A stretch of DNA of 64,000 nt from Planococcus donghaensis MPA1U2 (GCF_000189395.1 NZ_AEPB01000057.1:62001-126000); one strand, 5' to 3'; positions 1 to 8,263 are shown, numbered from the stretch's first letter. Numbers and translations: made by a program. The notes: generated by a model from the sequence alone, not told the origin.

Positions 1-120
1 CTTATACAAGAGCTAACAGGAGAAGAAGTGAAAAGCTTCCATACCGATATTAGCACCCATACTGGAGAACGCATCATGGTTTTTCGGTTATCTGGAAATC
101 TACAGGAAAAATTACAATAA
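1..120 (+). CDS. MpsC-like (DUF2294) protein, C-terminal fragment
   Basis: Frame 1 is open from the first base to the TAA at 118-120 and gives 39 residues ending in a pattern typical of DUF2294/MpsC C-termini: a short LTGEEV segment, then HTDISTHTGERIMVF. MpsC-family proteins are small cytoplasmic proteins associated with the MpsAB bicarbonate/sodium system; that is family knowledge recalled from the signature. The gene starts outside the window, so length and start cannot be judged. It is followed by a strong terminator and then by an SbtA-type bicarbonate permease, which supports an inorganic-carbon role. Confidence 0.6.
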   Translation, partial: LIQELTGEEVKSFHTDISTHTGERIMVFRLSGNLQEKLQ

Positions 121-165
121 GCATATATGGGAGACTTTCAGAACAAGGCAACTTGGGCTGCGGGT

Positions 166-232
166 AAACCGGTACCATCTAATTGGCGATGAGCTTATTC
201 ATCATTGTCAATTAGATGGTACCGGTTTTTTT
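166..232 (+). terminator. intrinsic terminator after the MpsC-like gene
   Basis: A perfect 20-bp inverted repeat (166-185 with 209-228) is followed by a T run. The 23-nt loop holds a further small GATGA/TCATC hairpin. It separates the MpsC-like gene from sbtA. Confidence 0.85.
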
Positions 233-281
233 ATAAAGAAATCTGCACCATACAATCGATTACAAAGGAGAACTGATCATT

Positions 282-1304
282 ATGTACGATATCATGATTC
301 AAAATTTATTGTCCCCTGTCGTTTTATTTTTTGTACTGGGGGTCATTGCCGCTTTAGTTAAATCTGATTTAAAATTTCCTGCTGGCTTGAGTGAAGCCTT
401 AAGCATCTACTTGTTAGTGGCTATCGGCATTAAAGGCGGCATGGAGCTGTCTCATTACGAGCTCCACACCGTTATTAAACCGATTGCTGGAACTTTGCTT
501 TTGGGCATTACCATTCCAGTGCTTGTGTTGATTGCACTTCTCGCGATGAAGATGGATCTTCATAATTCCATCGGACTTGCGGCTACATATGGTTCTGTCA
601 GCATTGTCACATACGGAGCCGCCATCTCCTTCCTTGAAAAGAAACAGATCAGCTATGAAGGATTTATGAATGCATTAGTGGTTTTATTGGAAAGTCCGGC
701 CATCATCATATCGCTGCTGCTGTTGCGAATTCTACATAAAACCGATTCAGGAGATTTGTTAGAAGCTCCCGGAACTCCCAAAAAGTTCGGTCTAAATTTT
801 GCTTCCCTTATGAACCTGTTCGATAAAGAAGTGCTACGTGACAGCTTATTGGGCAAAAGTGTCCTACTGTTGATGGGCAGTTTGATCATCGGCTGGTTGG
901 TAGGACAAAAAGCTGAATCGATTGTTAAACCGCTGTTTATCGATCTTTATGGAAGCATCTTAATACTTTTCCTATTAAATATGGGGTTGATCGCAGGAGA
1001 GCGCCTCCCTGAAATCAGCAAGCACGGCTGGAAAATCCTCTTATTTGGTCTATGTGTTCCGCTAATTGGTGGAAGCGCTGGCGTCTTAGTAGGAAATTTG
1101 GTTGGCCTATCGCTTGGAGGTGTGGTCTTGATGGCTGTGCTGGCGGGAAGCTCTTCTTATATCGCCGCCCCGGCAGCTTTGCGGACGTCCGTTCCGGAGG
1201 CAAACCCATCCATTTATCTCGGTCTGTCTCTTGGTGTTACCTTCCCGTTCAATTTAATCGTTGGCATTCCTTTCTACTTTGCTTTAGCGCAATTCACTCA
1301 TTAA
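282..1304 (+). CDS. sbtA: SbtA-type sodium-dependent bicarbonate permease
   Basis: A 340-residue, very hydrophobic protein with about ten membrane segments and the features of the SbtA/DUF897 family, including the N-terminal LLSPVVLFFVLG segment and the central GSVSIVTYGAA segment. Family members import bicarbonate with sodium across the cytoplasmic membrane; in heterotrophs this supplies carboxylases. A hydrophilic loop near residues 150-185 separates two repeated halves, as in the family. The start is well placed: an AAAGGAG box at 264-270 lies 11 nt before the ATG. Hairpin terminators lie on both sides, so it is probably monocistronic. The cyanobacterial PII-like partner SbtB is not present here. 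Confidence 0.85.
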   Translation: MYDIMIQNLLSPVVLFFVLGVIAALVKSDLKFPAGLSEALSIYLLVAIGIKGGMELSHYELHTVIKPIAGTLLLGITIPVLVLIALLAMKMDLHNSIGLAATYGSVSIVTYGAAISFLEKKQISYEGFMNALVVLLESPAIIISLLLLRILHKTDSGDLLEAPGTPKKFGLNFASLMNLFDKEVLRDSLLGKSVLLLMGSLIIGWLVGQKAESIVKPLFIDLYGSILILFLLNMGLIAGERLPEISKHGWKILLFGLCVPLIGGSAGVLVGNLVGLSLGGVVLMAVLAGSSSYIAAPAALRTSVPEANPSIYLGLSLGVTFPFNLIVGIPFYFALAQFTH

Positions 1305-1342
1305 ATCTAAAAGAATCATGGGAGTCATTTGATGAACATAGA

Positions 1343-1386
1343 AAAAGAGGTGTTGGAATAGACTCATTCCAACACCTCTTTTATCA
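1343..1386 (+). terminator. intrinsic terminator of sbtA
   Basis: A 17-bp perfect stem (1343-1359 with 1366-1382) flanked by A and T runs. It could act in both directions. Confidence 0.85.
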
Positions 1387-1464
1387 TAATTGTTTCTGGT
1401 ATTAGCGAATAACCTGTTTAGAAAAGTGGCTATGTTCCTACTATGAATAAAGAGAACCACATAC

Positions 1465-1554
1465 TAGCGACGGCGCGTCCAAGGGCTAGGCGAAGTAAGA
1501 AGACAGGTGGGTTTCCTGGCTTCTTGCGAAAGCCATGCCCAAAGCGCCGGAGCG
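1465..1554. repeat. structured interspersed repeat D, copy 1
   Basis: About 90 bp, GC-rich, related to the two copies at 31566-31660 and 31722-31815. It folds as nested helices: CGGCGC with GCGCCG, GGGC with GCCC, GGC with GCC, then a long terminal hairpin. The hairpin sequence differs from the other copies but keeps its pairing. It lies between the sbtA terminator and the 3' end of the Ltp lipoprotein gene. Confidence 0.7.
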
Positions 1555-1635
1555 ATTTGTATCCCAGAAGATCTGGTAAACAACTCGAATAACCACAAGT
1601 CGGTCTTTAGTCAAAGACTGATCCCCTATATTTTA

Positions 1636-2409
1636 TTAAAGCCCAATAACATCCACAGCATTCGTAGCATCCGCCTTACTATGCCCTTCAAACTCCAATT
1701 GCTCAATTAGTCCAGATCTTGAGAAAGACGTGTACTCGATGTAGGTCTCTGCCGCTAAAATCGCTTGTTCGCTCCAATCAACAGTGATTTCGTCTACTGC
1801 GTATGTCGCATTGTCGCTACTATAGCCTTCAAATTCTAATTGTTCGATAAGGCCCGTTCTTGAAAAAGCAGTATACGCGATATAGTTTCCAGCCGCTTGT
1901 ACTGCTTGCTCGCTCCAATCTGCATCGATTTTTTCTGCAGCAAATGTAGCATCCGCGTTACTAAATCCTTCGAATTCCAATTGGTCGATCAATCCGCTTT
2001 TCGAAAACGCGGTATACGATAAGTACTCTTCGGCCATTCTTGTCGCTTGTTGTTGAGAAGCTGAACCTGCATTTTCTGCTTCTATACGTGCTGTCTCTTC
2101 AGCTTTTGCTTGTTCTTCTGCTTTTGCCTTTTCTTCGGCTTCAACTTTTGCTTGTTCTTCAGCTTTTCTCTGTTCTTCTGCTTCTGCCTTAGCTTTTTCT
2201 TCTGCCTCAGCCTTAGCTTGTTCTTCTGCTTCAGCTTCACTCTTCTCTTCTGTCTCAGCTTTTGCGACTTCTTCAGCTTTTTCTGGTTCTGCGGCTTCTA
2301 CTTCTGTTGTTTCAATCACCGGTTCGTCCTTCTCGATTGTTTCTTCACTACAGCCACTCAACAAAACGATGAGTCCAGCGGTCGCTACTACTTTTTTGTT
2401 TTTCCACAT
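1636..2409 (-). CDS. lipoprotein with three Ltp-type repeats
   Basis: A 257-residue secreted lipoprotein. The signal peptide ends in the lipobox LLSGC (Cys 20). Residues about 40-115 are a low-complexity stretch rich in Glu, Ala and Lys, probably a long charged helix acting as a spacer from the membrane. Residues about 120-257 hold three near-identical units of about 47 residues with the pattern YxxYTxFSxxGLIxQLEFEG, the Ltp (host cell surface-exposed lipoprotein) repeat. In the phage TP-J34 Ltp protein such units block DNA injection by related phages; whether this protein does so is inference. The ATG has an AAGGGG box 9 nt upstream. No phage genes are nearby. The gene reads toward repeat D. 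Confidence 0.8.
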   Translation of the reverse strand: MWKNKKVVATAGLIVLLSGCSEETIEKDEPVIETTEVEAAEPEKAEEVAKAETEEKSEAEAEEQAKAEAEEKAKAEAEEQRKAEEQAKVEAEEKAKAEEQAKAEETARIEAENAGSASQQQATRMAEEYLSYTAFSKSGLIDQLEFEGFSNADATFAAEKIDADWSEQAVQAAGNYIAYTAFSRTGLIEQLEFEGYSSDNATYAVDEITVDWSEQAILAAETYIEYTSFSRSGLIEQLEFEGHSKADATNAVDVIGL

Positions 2410-3001
2410 ACATACTTGCCCCTTTCTGATTATGAAGATTAGATTGTGCTTGTTATTTTGACTTGCTATGAATCAGCAACTTATTAAATACATTATTTTG
2501 TAAAATAATCCCTAATATAGTACTTTTGTAGTATTAATATATTCCCATTTATACTATAATATTACCAATATAACACAACGAGTATCTAGTTCATATAGCA
2601 TTCATGTAACTAAACTCTACTAGCCCGTCTATTGTTTATTTTACAGATCACTATTTTTGCCGATACACAAAAAAAGACCTCCCTATGAAACTGGTAAGGT
2701 CGAATTTTATGAACTTTGTCTCAGCACTTTTGCACAATAATTTCCCCGCCTTCTATTGAACTACTCTTTTACTAAATAGTTTTAATTGCAATGTTAATTT
2801 AAAAAACAAGAATAGTGTGTGCATAATTTCAGGATTGATCTTTTAGATAGATAGACTTTCCTGTCTTATCGCATGATTTTCATTAGCTCGCGAAAAATAC
2901 TAACTTTATGTTTTATTTCCCATCTAAAAACTTAATAAAAAAAGTTGGAAAAATATAAAAGAAATAAATCCCATAATAAGCATTTATAATTACATTTTCA
3001 G
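2410..3001. other. AT-rich intergenic region without a recognisable gene
   Basis: 592 bases between the divergent Ltp lipoprotein gene and the riboswitch promoter. I found no ORF with a ribosome binding site. The only structure I can support is the minus-strand hairpin at 2669-2701. Confidence 0.5.
2669..2701 (-). terminator. orphan minus-strand hairpin with T run
   Basis: On the minus strand a GACCT/AGGTC stem with extra internal pairs runs directly into seven T residues. No protein gene lies upstream on that strand between here and 3001, so it may end a small RNA or be a relic. Confidence 0.4.
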
Positions 3002-3030
3002 TTGACAGTAGGTACAAAGATTCTTATAAT
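3002..3030 (+). promoter_or_regulatory. consensus housekeeping promoter
   Basis: TTGACA at 3002-3007 and TATAAT at 3025-3030 with a 17-bp spacer: a perfect sigma-A promoter. It starts transcription about 60 nt before the riboswitch aptamer. Confidence 0.85.
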
Positions 3031-3092
3031 GTTAATAAATTGCATTTTCTAATCATTCAGTAAATTTAAGTAAAATATAGGTACAACTAAAA

Positions 3093-3181
3093 ACGAAAAG
3101 GCAAATTTGTCGAAAGACAAAGACGCAAAACCACAGATCTACGGATTGGTAAACAATCTACGATGGCTGGGTTACCGAATG
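3093..3181 (+). promoter_or_regulatory. cyclic-di-GMP-I (GEMM-I) riboswitch aptamer
   Basis: The conserved landmarks appear in order: AAAAGGCAAA at 3097-3106, a stem capped by a GAAA tetraloop (TGTCGAAAGACA, 3109-3120), GACGCAAAACC at 3122-3132, a second stem near 3141-3160, and ATGGCTGGGTTACCGAA at 3163-3179. These match the class I cyclic-di-GMP aptamer. It lies between a perfect promoter and an intrinsic terminator in the leader of the secreted protease gene, so it probably controls protease expression by transcription termination. Whether ligand turns expression on or off cannot be decided by eye. Confidence 0.92.
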
Positions 3182-3186
3182 GTTTA

Positions 3187-3219
3187 AGGACTATTCCACA
3201 GCGAATGGTCCTTTTTTTA
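3187..3219 (+). terminator. riboswitch expression-platform terminator
   Basis: A 10-bp stem (3187-3196 with 3203-3212, one G-T pair) with a 6-nt loop is followed by a run of T. It lies 100 nt before the protease start codon, as expected for a transcriptional riboswitch. Confidence 0.85.
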
Positions 3220-3321
3220 TAGGCACAACAAGAACACCACATACAACATTACATTGTAAGGACAGGGGCTGATGATTTACTAACATCTTTTGAAGAAATA
3301 CTTAATAAGAGGAGGGAAAAC

Positions 3322-4785
3322 ATGACAGTAAAAAAACTACTCACTCATATGATGGTGGCTGCAGTTGCACTGAGCGGCTTTGCAGCTTCTATCGCACCTA
3401 CTCACACAAAAGCCATGGTCATTTCCGAACAAGCACAACCTACTGCTCGCTATATGGTAGGCACAAAAGCAGGTACGCAAGGAATTGAGGACGCGATCCT
3501 ACAACTTGGTGGTTCGATTGTTGATGAATGGACTTTTATCAATACCTACTTAGTAGAAATAGACCCAGCTAAAGCACCATCCATTCAGTCCGTTCCCGGC
3601 GTAGTTTTTGTCAATCAAGATGAAAAAGTGGTCGAAAACAAGAAGTCGAGTAAAACCTCGGATGATAAGTTAATCGCCAATGTTTATCAGTCCGTCCTCG
3701 CTAGCGACAAAGTGGTTAAAAAAGGAGTTACCGGTAAAGGGGTTACCGTAGCAGTTGTTGATAGCGGGATCGCTAACGGCGCTCAATCAGACTTTAAAAA
3801 ACGAGTTTCGGCAAATGCTAAATTCTCAACTGCCAATAACATGTCAGATTCTTTCGGCCACGGTACGCACGTAGCGAGTATTCTTGGAGGCGACGGAACT
3901 CAAAGTAATGGAGCCTACCCTGGTGTTGCACCGGGCGTTGATATTGTCAACGTCAAAGTGAGTGACGACGAAGGCAAAGCTGGCGAACAAAACTTAGTCG
4001 AAGGTCTTGAATGGATTTACGATAACCATGAAAAATACAATATCCGCGTAGTGAATATTTCCAATCAAATTGCCACGCAACAAAATTACAAAGAAAGTGC
4101 AACAAACGCGGCTGTTGAACTTCTTTGGCATAAAGGAATCGTAGTTGTCGTATCCGCAGGCAACCAAGGCGGCACAAGTTGTTCGACTTGTTACGCACCG
4201 GCAAACGATCCATTTGTCATTACGGTAGGTTCCATAGATGATAAGGGCACAAAAGATACCGCAGACGATTCGTTAAAAAACTGGTCGAGCAATGGGCTGA
4301 CTTCAGAAGGATTTTCTAAACCAGAAGTTGTTGCTCCTGGTTCTAAAATAACGGCTTATATGCCAAAAGGCGAGTTGCGGGGATTAAAACCTGAAAATGT
4401 TGTAAGCAACGACTATTTCACCATGGGTGGCACGTCAATGTCGACACCAATGGTAAGTGGAATTGTGGCGTTAATGCTTGAACAAAATCCAAACTTGACT
4501 CCTGACCAAGTAAAATGGATCTTGAAGAATACGACACGTTCTTATGGCAAACAACCTGCAGGTAGCGCTGGACTTGTCACTGCAGATGCAGCTGTATTCT
4601 TTAAACCAAGCAATCTCCCAGCGAACGTTACTCAAAATTTCGAACTGTCTTCCCTGATTGCAGCTGCAGCAGGCGACGATGTAAATCTAGACACTCCAGA
4701 TTCTTGGTCGAACATTGCTTGGCGCAACGTCTCTTGGTCGAATATTGCTTGGAGAAATATTGCTTGGAGAAATAACTTTGATTAA
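3322..4785 (+). CDS. secreted subtilisin-like serine protease (S8) under riboswitch control
   Basis: 487 residues. A signal peptide covers about residues 1-32, an I9-type propeptide about 40-100, and the S8 catalytic domain about 125-430. The triad is visible: Asp147 in VAVVDSGI, His180 in GHGTHVA, Ser372 in GTSMSTP, with the oxyanion Asn281 in SAGN. Cys287 and Cys290 could form a disulfide. The C-terminus is odd: about 25 residues made of tandem SWSNIAWRN-like units, rich in Trp and Arg. The start has a GAGGAGGG box. A c-di-GMP riboswitch and terminator lie in its leader and a diguanylate cyclase gene follows. In Clostridioides difficile a c-di-GMP riboswitch also controls a secreted protease that releases adhesins; a similar surface-release role here is inference. 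Confidence 0.93.
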   Translation: MTVKKLLTHMMVAAVALSGFAASIAPTHTKAMVISEQAQPTARYMVGTKAGTQGIEDAILQLGGSIVDEWTFINTYLVEIDPAKAPSIQSVPGVVFVNQDEKVVENKKSSKTSDDKLIANVYQSVLASDKVVKKGVTGKGVTVAVVDSGIANGAQSDFKKRVSANAKFSTANNMSDSFGHGTHVASILGGDGTQSNGAYPGVAPGVDIVNVKVSDDEGKAGEQNLVEGLEWIYDNHEKYNIRVVNISNQIATQQNYKESATNAAVELLWHKGIVVVVSAGNQGGTSCSTCYAPANDPFVITVGSIDDKGTKDTADDSLKNWSSNGLTSEGFSKPEVVAPGSKITAYMPKGELRGLKPENVVSNDYFTMGGTSMSTPMVSGIVALMLEQNPNLTPDQVKWILKNTTRSYGKQPAGSAGLVTADAAVFFKPSNLPANVTQNFELSSLIAAAAGDDVNLDTPDSWSNIAWRNVSWSNIAWRNIAWRNNFD

Positions 4786-4801
4786 ACTGAAACGTTTCAG
4801 T
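4786..4801. promoter_or_regulatory. 16-bp perfect palindrome after the protease gene
   Basis: ACTGAAAC/GTTTCAGT begins right after the protease stop codon. No T run follows, so it is not an ordinary terminator. The centre resembles LacI-family operators but is two bases short of the cre consensus. Confidence 0.4.
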
Positions 4802-4835
4802 AACTTGCAAGTCGGACATTCTAGTTTACTAAGCT

Positions 4836-4849
4836 AGCGAGTACTCGCT
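4836..4849. promoter_or_regulatory. 14-bp perfect palindrome before the diguanylate cyclase gene
   Basis: AGCGAGT/ACTCGCT lies about 60 bp upstream of the cyclase start. It could be an operator or part of an mRNA hairpin. Confidence 0.35.
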
Positions 4850-4907
4850 TCCCTATTGTATTCATTAGTGATTAGAACTGGACTTCTTGTCCATGAGGTG
4901 AATAGTG

Positions 4908-6140
4908 ATGAATACCAAACACCCAAGAAAAGCCATAAATTTTATCGTGCTGTCCAACATGCTAGCCCTCACTGTTTTCCTAATTAGTTGGCAAGTCGAG
5001 CAGCCGCAACTAGCTGATCTCACATCCATTACTTTTCTCATTTGGCTCACGCTAGTGATTATCTCTCGACATGGTGGACTATTTGATTTTGTCGATTCCA
5101 AGCTTTCTGCTGGAATGGGCTGTGTTGTTGAATTTGCGGCATTGATTATTTTGCCTTTTCCTTTATTTGCATTGAGTATTGTGATTTCGTGTTTCGTCAA
5201 TATTGGTTTTCGTTTAAAAGAAAAGCACCCTGAACCATTCACGGGTCCCGATTTCAATGCTTCTGCGACCATCGTTTCTGGGTTATTGGGGTATTCGATC
5301 TTTAGAGAAATATCCGGTACTAGCCCTGATTCTGAGTTATTGTTCACCATTGCGCTGTTATTAGAAATGCTGGTTTTCGGCATTACGCGCATCTTTTTGA
5401 TCAATACATTGATCAGTTTGGATGAAGGCATTGCTTGGAAAACAGCTCCGGTCATTAAAGTGGATACCGTTTCATCCGAAGGAATTTTGTTAATTACTGG
5501 TGCTATTTTAGCGATTACGTATCTTTACAACCCGTATTTAATTTTATTCCTAATTGTTCCGGCACTGCTGTTGCAGAATTTACTGCAAAAGGCTAATAGT
5601 GCTGAATTGATCTACATTGATGCCAAAACCGGCATTTACAATTACCGACATTTTGATGAAAAGATAAACGAGTTGTACAAAAAGAGTCAAAAAAACAACA
5701 CGTCACTATCGTTGATTTTTGGGGATATGGATTTTCTTCGGAATATCAATAACACGTATGGCCACTCTACTGGCGATACTGCTATTATCGCTGTTGGAAA
5801 AGTGTTCAAGCAAAGCCAAAAAAGTAAATTCACCGTGGCGCGTTTTGGTGGCGAAGAATTTGTTATGCTGCTGCCTGAGACAACAAAAGCAGAAGCTTTT
5901 TGTCAAGCTGAGGAGATTCGCCAAAACGTCCAAAACTTAGACGTTCGAAGCGAAGCCAACGAGAAAGTGTCGCTGACGATTAGCTTAGGCGTTGCCACTT
6001 ATCCAGAAGACGCCACAGACATTCATTCGTTGATCAAAACGGCAGATGAAGCGTTGTATGAAGCAAAGCGCAAAGGAAGAAATAGAGTTAGCTTATACGA
6101 AGTTGCTGAAGCTGAACGTGCTGTCTTAGCAACTAATTAA
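4908..6140 (+). CDS. membrane diguanylate cyclase (GGDEF)
   Basis: 410 residues. The first about 225 residues contain several hydrophobic segments forming a membrane sensor region. The C-terminal domain is a GGDEF domain with the metal-binding motif GDMDFLRNINNTYGH and an intact GGEEF signature near residues 314-318, so it should make cyclic-di-GMP from GTP. The inhibitory I-site, normally RxxD just before the signature, reads KxxF, so product feedback is probably lost. Translation could start at the GTG at 4905, but the ATG at 4908 is better spaced from the GAGGTG box at 4895-4900. It lies just after the riboswitch-controlled protease, so the signal is made next to one of its likely targets. 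Confidence 0.9.
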   Translation: MNTKHPRKAINFIVLSNMLALTVFLISWQVEQPQLADLTSITFLIWLTLVIISRHGGLFDFVDSKLSAGMGCVVEFAALIILPFPLFALSIVISCFVNIGFRLKEKHPEPFTGPDFNASATIVSGLLGYSIFREISGTSPDSELLFTIALLLEMLVFGITRIFLINTLISLDEGIAWKTAPVIKVDTVSSEGILLITGAILAITYLYNPYLILFLIVPALLLQNLLQKANSAELIYIDAKTGIYNYRHFDEKINELYKKSQKNNTSLSLIFGDMDFLRNINNTYGHSTGDTAIIAVGKVFKQSQKSKFTVARFGGEEFVMLLPETTKAEAFCQAEEIRQNVQNLDVRSEANEKVSLTISLGVATYPEDATDIHSLIKTADEALYEAKRKGRNRVSLYEVAEAERAVLATN

Positions 6141-6150
6141 ACAAACATGA

Positions 6151-6207
6151 AAAAAGACGATCTCGTAAAAGACATATATATGCCTTTTACAAGATCGTCC
6201 TTTTTTA
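6151..6207. terminator. bidirectional terminator
   Basis: GACGATCT pairs with AGATCGTC and GTAAAAG with CTTTTAC around a CATATATATG core, with A runs to the left and T runs to the right. It serves the convergent cyclase and atoE genes. Confidence 0.85.
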
Positions 6208-6208
6208 T

Positions 6209-7528
6209 TTACAAGAACAATAACCCTAATCCGATTACTACGCCACTAACTACCAAGACGATCACACAAAAGCCCATGATGTCTTTTGCTTTGAGTCCAG
6301 CGATTGCCAGTGCTGGCAATGCCCAGAACGGCTGGATCATATTTGTCCACGCATCGCCCCATGCAACTGCCATGGCGACTTTCGCCGGTTCACTGCCAAG
6401 CATTTCTGCCGCTTCTAACATGATCGGTGCTTGAACAGCCCATTGTCCGCCACCCGAAGGAACGAAAAAGTTAACCAGTCCTGCACTTAAAAATGCGAAA
6501 AGCGGGAACGTGTCAACTGTGGAAATGCTAACAAACGCTTCTGAAATAACAGCTGCCAAACCAGACGCTGTCATCATCCCCATCATACCTGCGTAAAATG
6601 GGAACTGTACGATAATTGCGCCCGCTCCTTTGACCGCTTCTTGAACAGCATTCAAATACTTACGCGGGGTGCCATGGAAAAGAATCCCCAGGAACAAGAA
6701 CATAAAGTTAACCAAGTCGAGCGTTAACGCAAAACCGTTGTTTGCGAAATAATAAGCTATAAATGCAATACCTAAAATACCAATCACCATAGATAAAATC
6801 CAGCTGTTTTCCAATCGTTCTGCTGGTGTCATATTCTCTTTAGTGGGAAGTTCTTCGACTGTGGGCTCGACCAAAACTTTCGGGTCGACTGTGACTGTTT
6901 CTTCTTTTTTTGGCATCATCATACGATTTAATAACGGTACAATGATCAATAACGCGACAACGATGATTAAGTTGTAGCTTGAAAAAATGGTTTCCGACGT
7001 TGGGATAATGCCGATTTTGTCAGCAAACGGATGCCCTTCTGTTGCGATCGACAACGGAATTGATCCTGAGAACCCCGCGTGCCAAATCAAAAATCCAGAA
7101 TACGCACTCGCAATCAATAAGCGGTAATCGACATTCTCGACGCGCTTTGCCAATTCTTTAGCGAACAACGCACCAATAACCAAGCCAAAGCCCCAGTTGA
7201 TCCAGCTTGCTGCCAGTGACACAATCGTCACCCACAAAATAGCACTGCCTGGTGATTTTGCAAAACTCGCAAGCTTGCCTAGTCCCTTTTTAAAAATTGG
7301 GCTACTCGCTAATACAAATCCCGTAACAAGTACGAGTACCATTTGCATCGAGAACGCTAGTAATGCCCAAAACCCTTCACCCCAAAACGCCACCATCTGT
7401 AAAGGTGATGAATCTGTTAAGCCTAAACCTAGTCCAAACACGACCACCGTCAAGATAATTACGAATAAAAACGGATCGGGTAAATAACGCTCCATTAAAT
7501 TATTCGAAAAACGTGTAATCCCTTTCAT
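6209..7528 (-). CDS. atoE: short-chain fatty acid transporter, AtoE family
   Basis: 439 residues with about ten or more membrane segments and the AtoE/SCFA transporter signature, including MERYLPDPFLFVIILT near the N-terminus and the conserved PSGGGQWAVQAP segment near residue 360. The family takes up short-chain fatty acids such as acetoacetate or butyrate through the cytoplasmic membrane. Full length for the family. No acyl-CoA transferase or thiolase gene lies next to it, so the substrate is uncertain. It appears monocistronic and shares a bidirectional terminator with the diguanylate cyclase gene. Confidence 0.88.
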   Translation of the reverse strand: MKGITRFSNNLMERYLPDPFLFVIILTVVVFGLGLGLTDSSPLQMVAFWGEGFWALLAFSMQMVLVLVTGFVLASSPIFKKGLGKLASFAKSPGSAILWVTIVSLAASWINWGFGLVIGALFAKELAKRVENVDYRLLIASAYSGFLIWHAGFSGSIPLSIATEGHPFADKIGIIPTSETIFSSYNLIIVVALLIIVPLLNRMMMPKKEETVTVDPKVLVEPTVEELPTKENMTPAERLENSWILSMVIGILGIAFIAYYFANNGFALTLDLVNFMFLFLGILFHGTPRKYLNAVQEAVKGAGAIIVQFPFYAGMMGMMTASGLAAVISEAFVSISTVDTFPLFAFLSAGLVNFFVPSGGGQWAVQAPIMLEAAEMLGSEPAKVAMAVAWGDAWTNMIQPFWALPALAIAGLKAKDIMGFCVIVLVVSGVVIGLGLLFL

Positions 7529-7609
7529 TTTCCGATTCCCCTTTTATCTAAATTTTCACTGCATTTCTAATGCTACCTTATTTTGCTCGTTTCGTCCGTA
7601 AAAAATCAC

Positions 7610-7645
7610 AAAAAGAGTGAACAGAATTGGCTGTTCACTCTTTTT
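7610..7645 (-). terminator. terminator of the 7667-8263 lipoprotein gene
   Basis: A 15-bp stem including AAAAAGAGTGAACAG (7610-7624) with its complement (7631-7645); T-rich on the minus strand. Confidence 0.8.
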
Positions 7646-7666
7646 CATCGCTAATTTATTTGTTCG

Positions 7667-8263
7667 TTACGGTTCCATCTTCAGCAATTCAATCAACCTG
7701 ATTACTTCCTCGTCTTCTCCTACGTCGATAGCGACAAGCTCGGTGTTGGCAATGATTTCGTCATAAAACTCTTTACCTGCTGGATATACCCCATCCCATC
7801 GCAGCGGAACATTGTATAAGTTCAACGTGCCATTGCCGTTGCCACTATAAGTGACGCCCCCGTCCACTAAGCGAGATCCCGCCAATTGAATAACGTCTTC
7901 CGGGTATGTGCCGCTCGTTTCATCATCTACGTTAAGCGGGGTGCCAGCGGGTATGTGGTTGACGTACAAGCCATCTAACTCTTGGTTGGGTCCGAGTTGA
8001 AGCCACACTCTGGCGTATTCGATTTCCTTGCTGGAATACTCTGCTAAAGCGTCTTCGCTCGTTTCGGGAGTGATTTCTTCGGGTTCTGTTTCTTCTTCCA
8101 TTGGTGTTGCGCTTTCTTCTTCAGTAGTTTTTTCCGGAGTTTGCTCACTTACTGTATTTTCTTCAGGCACTTTATTTTCTGGTTCTTCGTTTGTATTGTC
8201 GCCGCAGCCAGCAAGTAACAACATAACACCACTCACATAAAGGGTTTTTGTAAAAGCATTCAT
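7667..8263 (-). CDS. hypothetical lipoprotein
   Basis: 198 residues with a signal peptide ending in the lipobox LLAGC, so it is probably anchored on the outer face of the membrane. Residues about 20-75 are an acidic, Thr/Pro-rich linker. The remainder is a small globular domain with WLQLGPNQELDG and NLYNVPLRWDG segments. I do not recognise the family with confidence; similar proteins of unknown function occur in related Bacillales. It has its own terminator and no obvious partner. Confidence 0.7.
   Translation of the reverse strand: MNAFTKTLYVSGVMLLLAGCGDNTNEEPENKVPEENTVSEQTPEKTTEEESATPMEEETEPEEITPETSEDALAEYSSKEIEYARVWLQLGPNQELDGLYVNHIPAGTPLNVDDETSGTYPEDVIQLAGSRLVDGGVTYSGNGNGTLNLYNVPLRWDGVYPAGKEFYDEIIANTELVAIDVGEDEEVIRLIELLKMEP

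Noticed and set aside
1636-2409. Prophage remnant
   Set aside because: Only the Ltp-type lipoprotein suggests it; no integrase, attachment site or other phage gene nearby.
4786-4801. cre (CcpA) site
   Set aside because: The palindrome is two bases shorter than the cre spacing, so I list it only as a palindrome.
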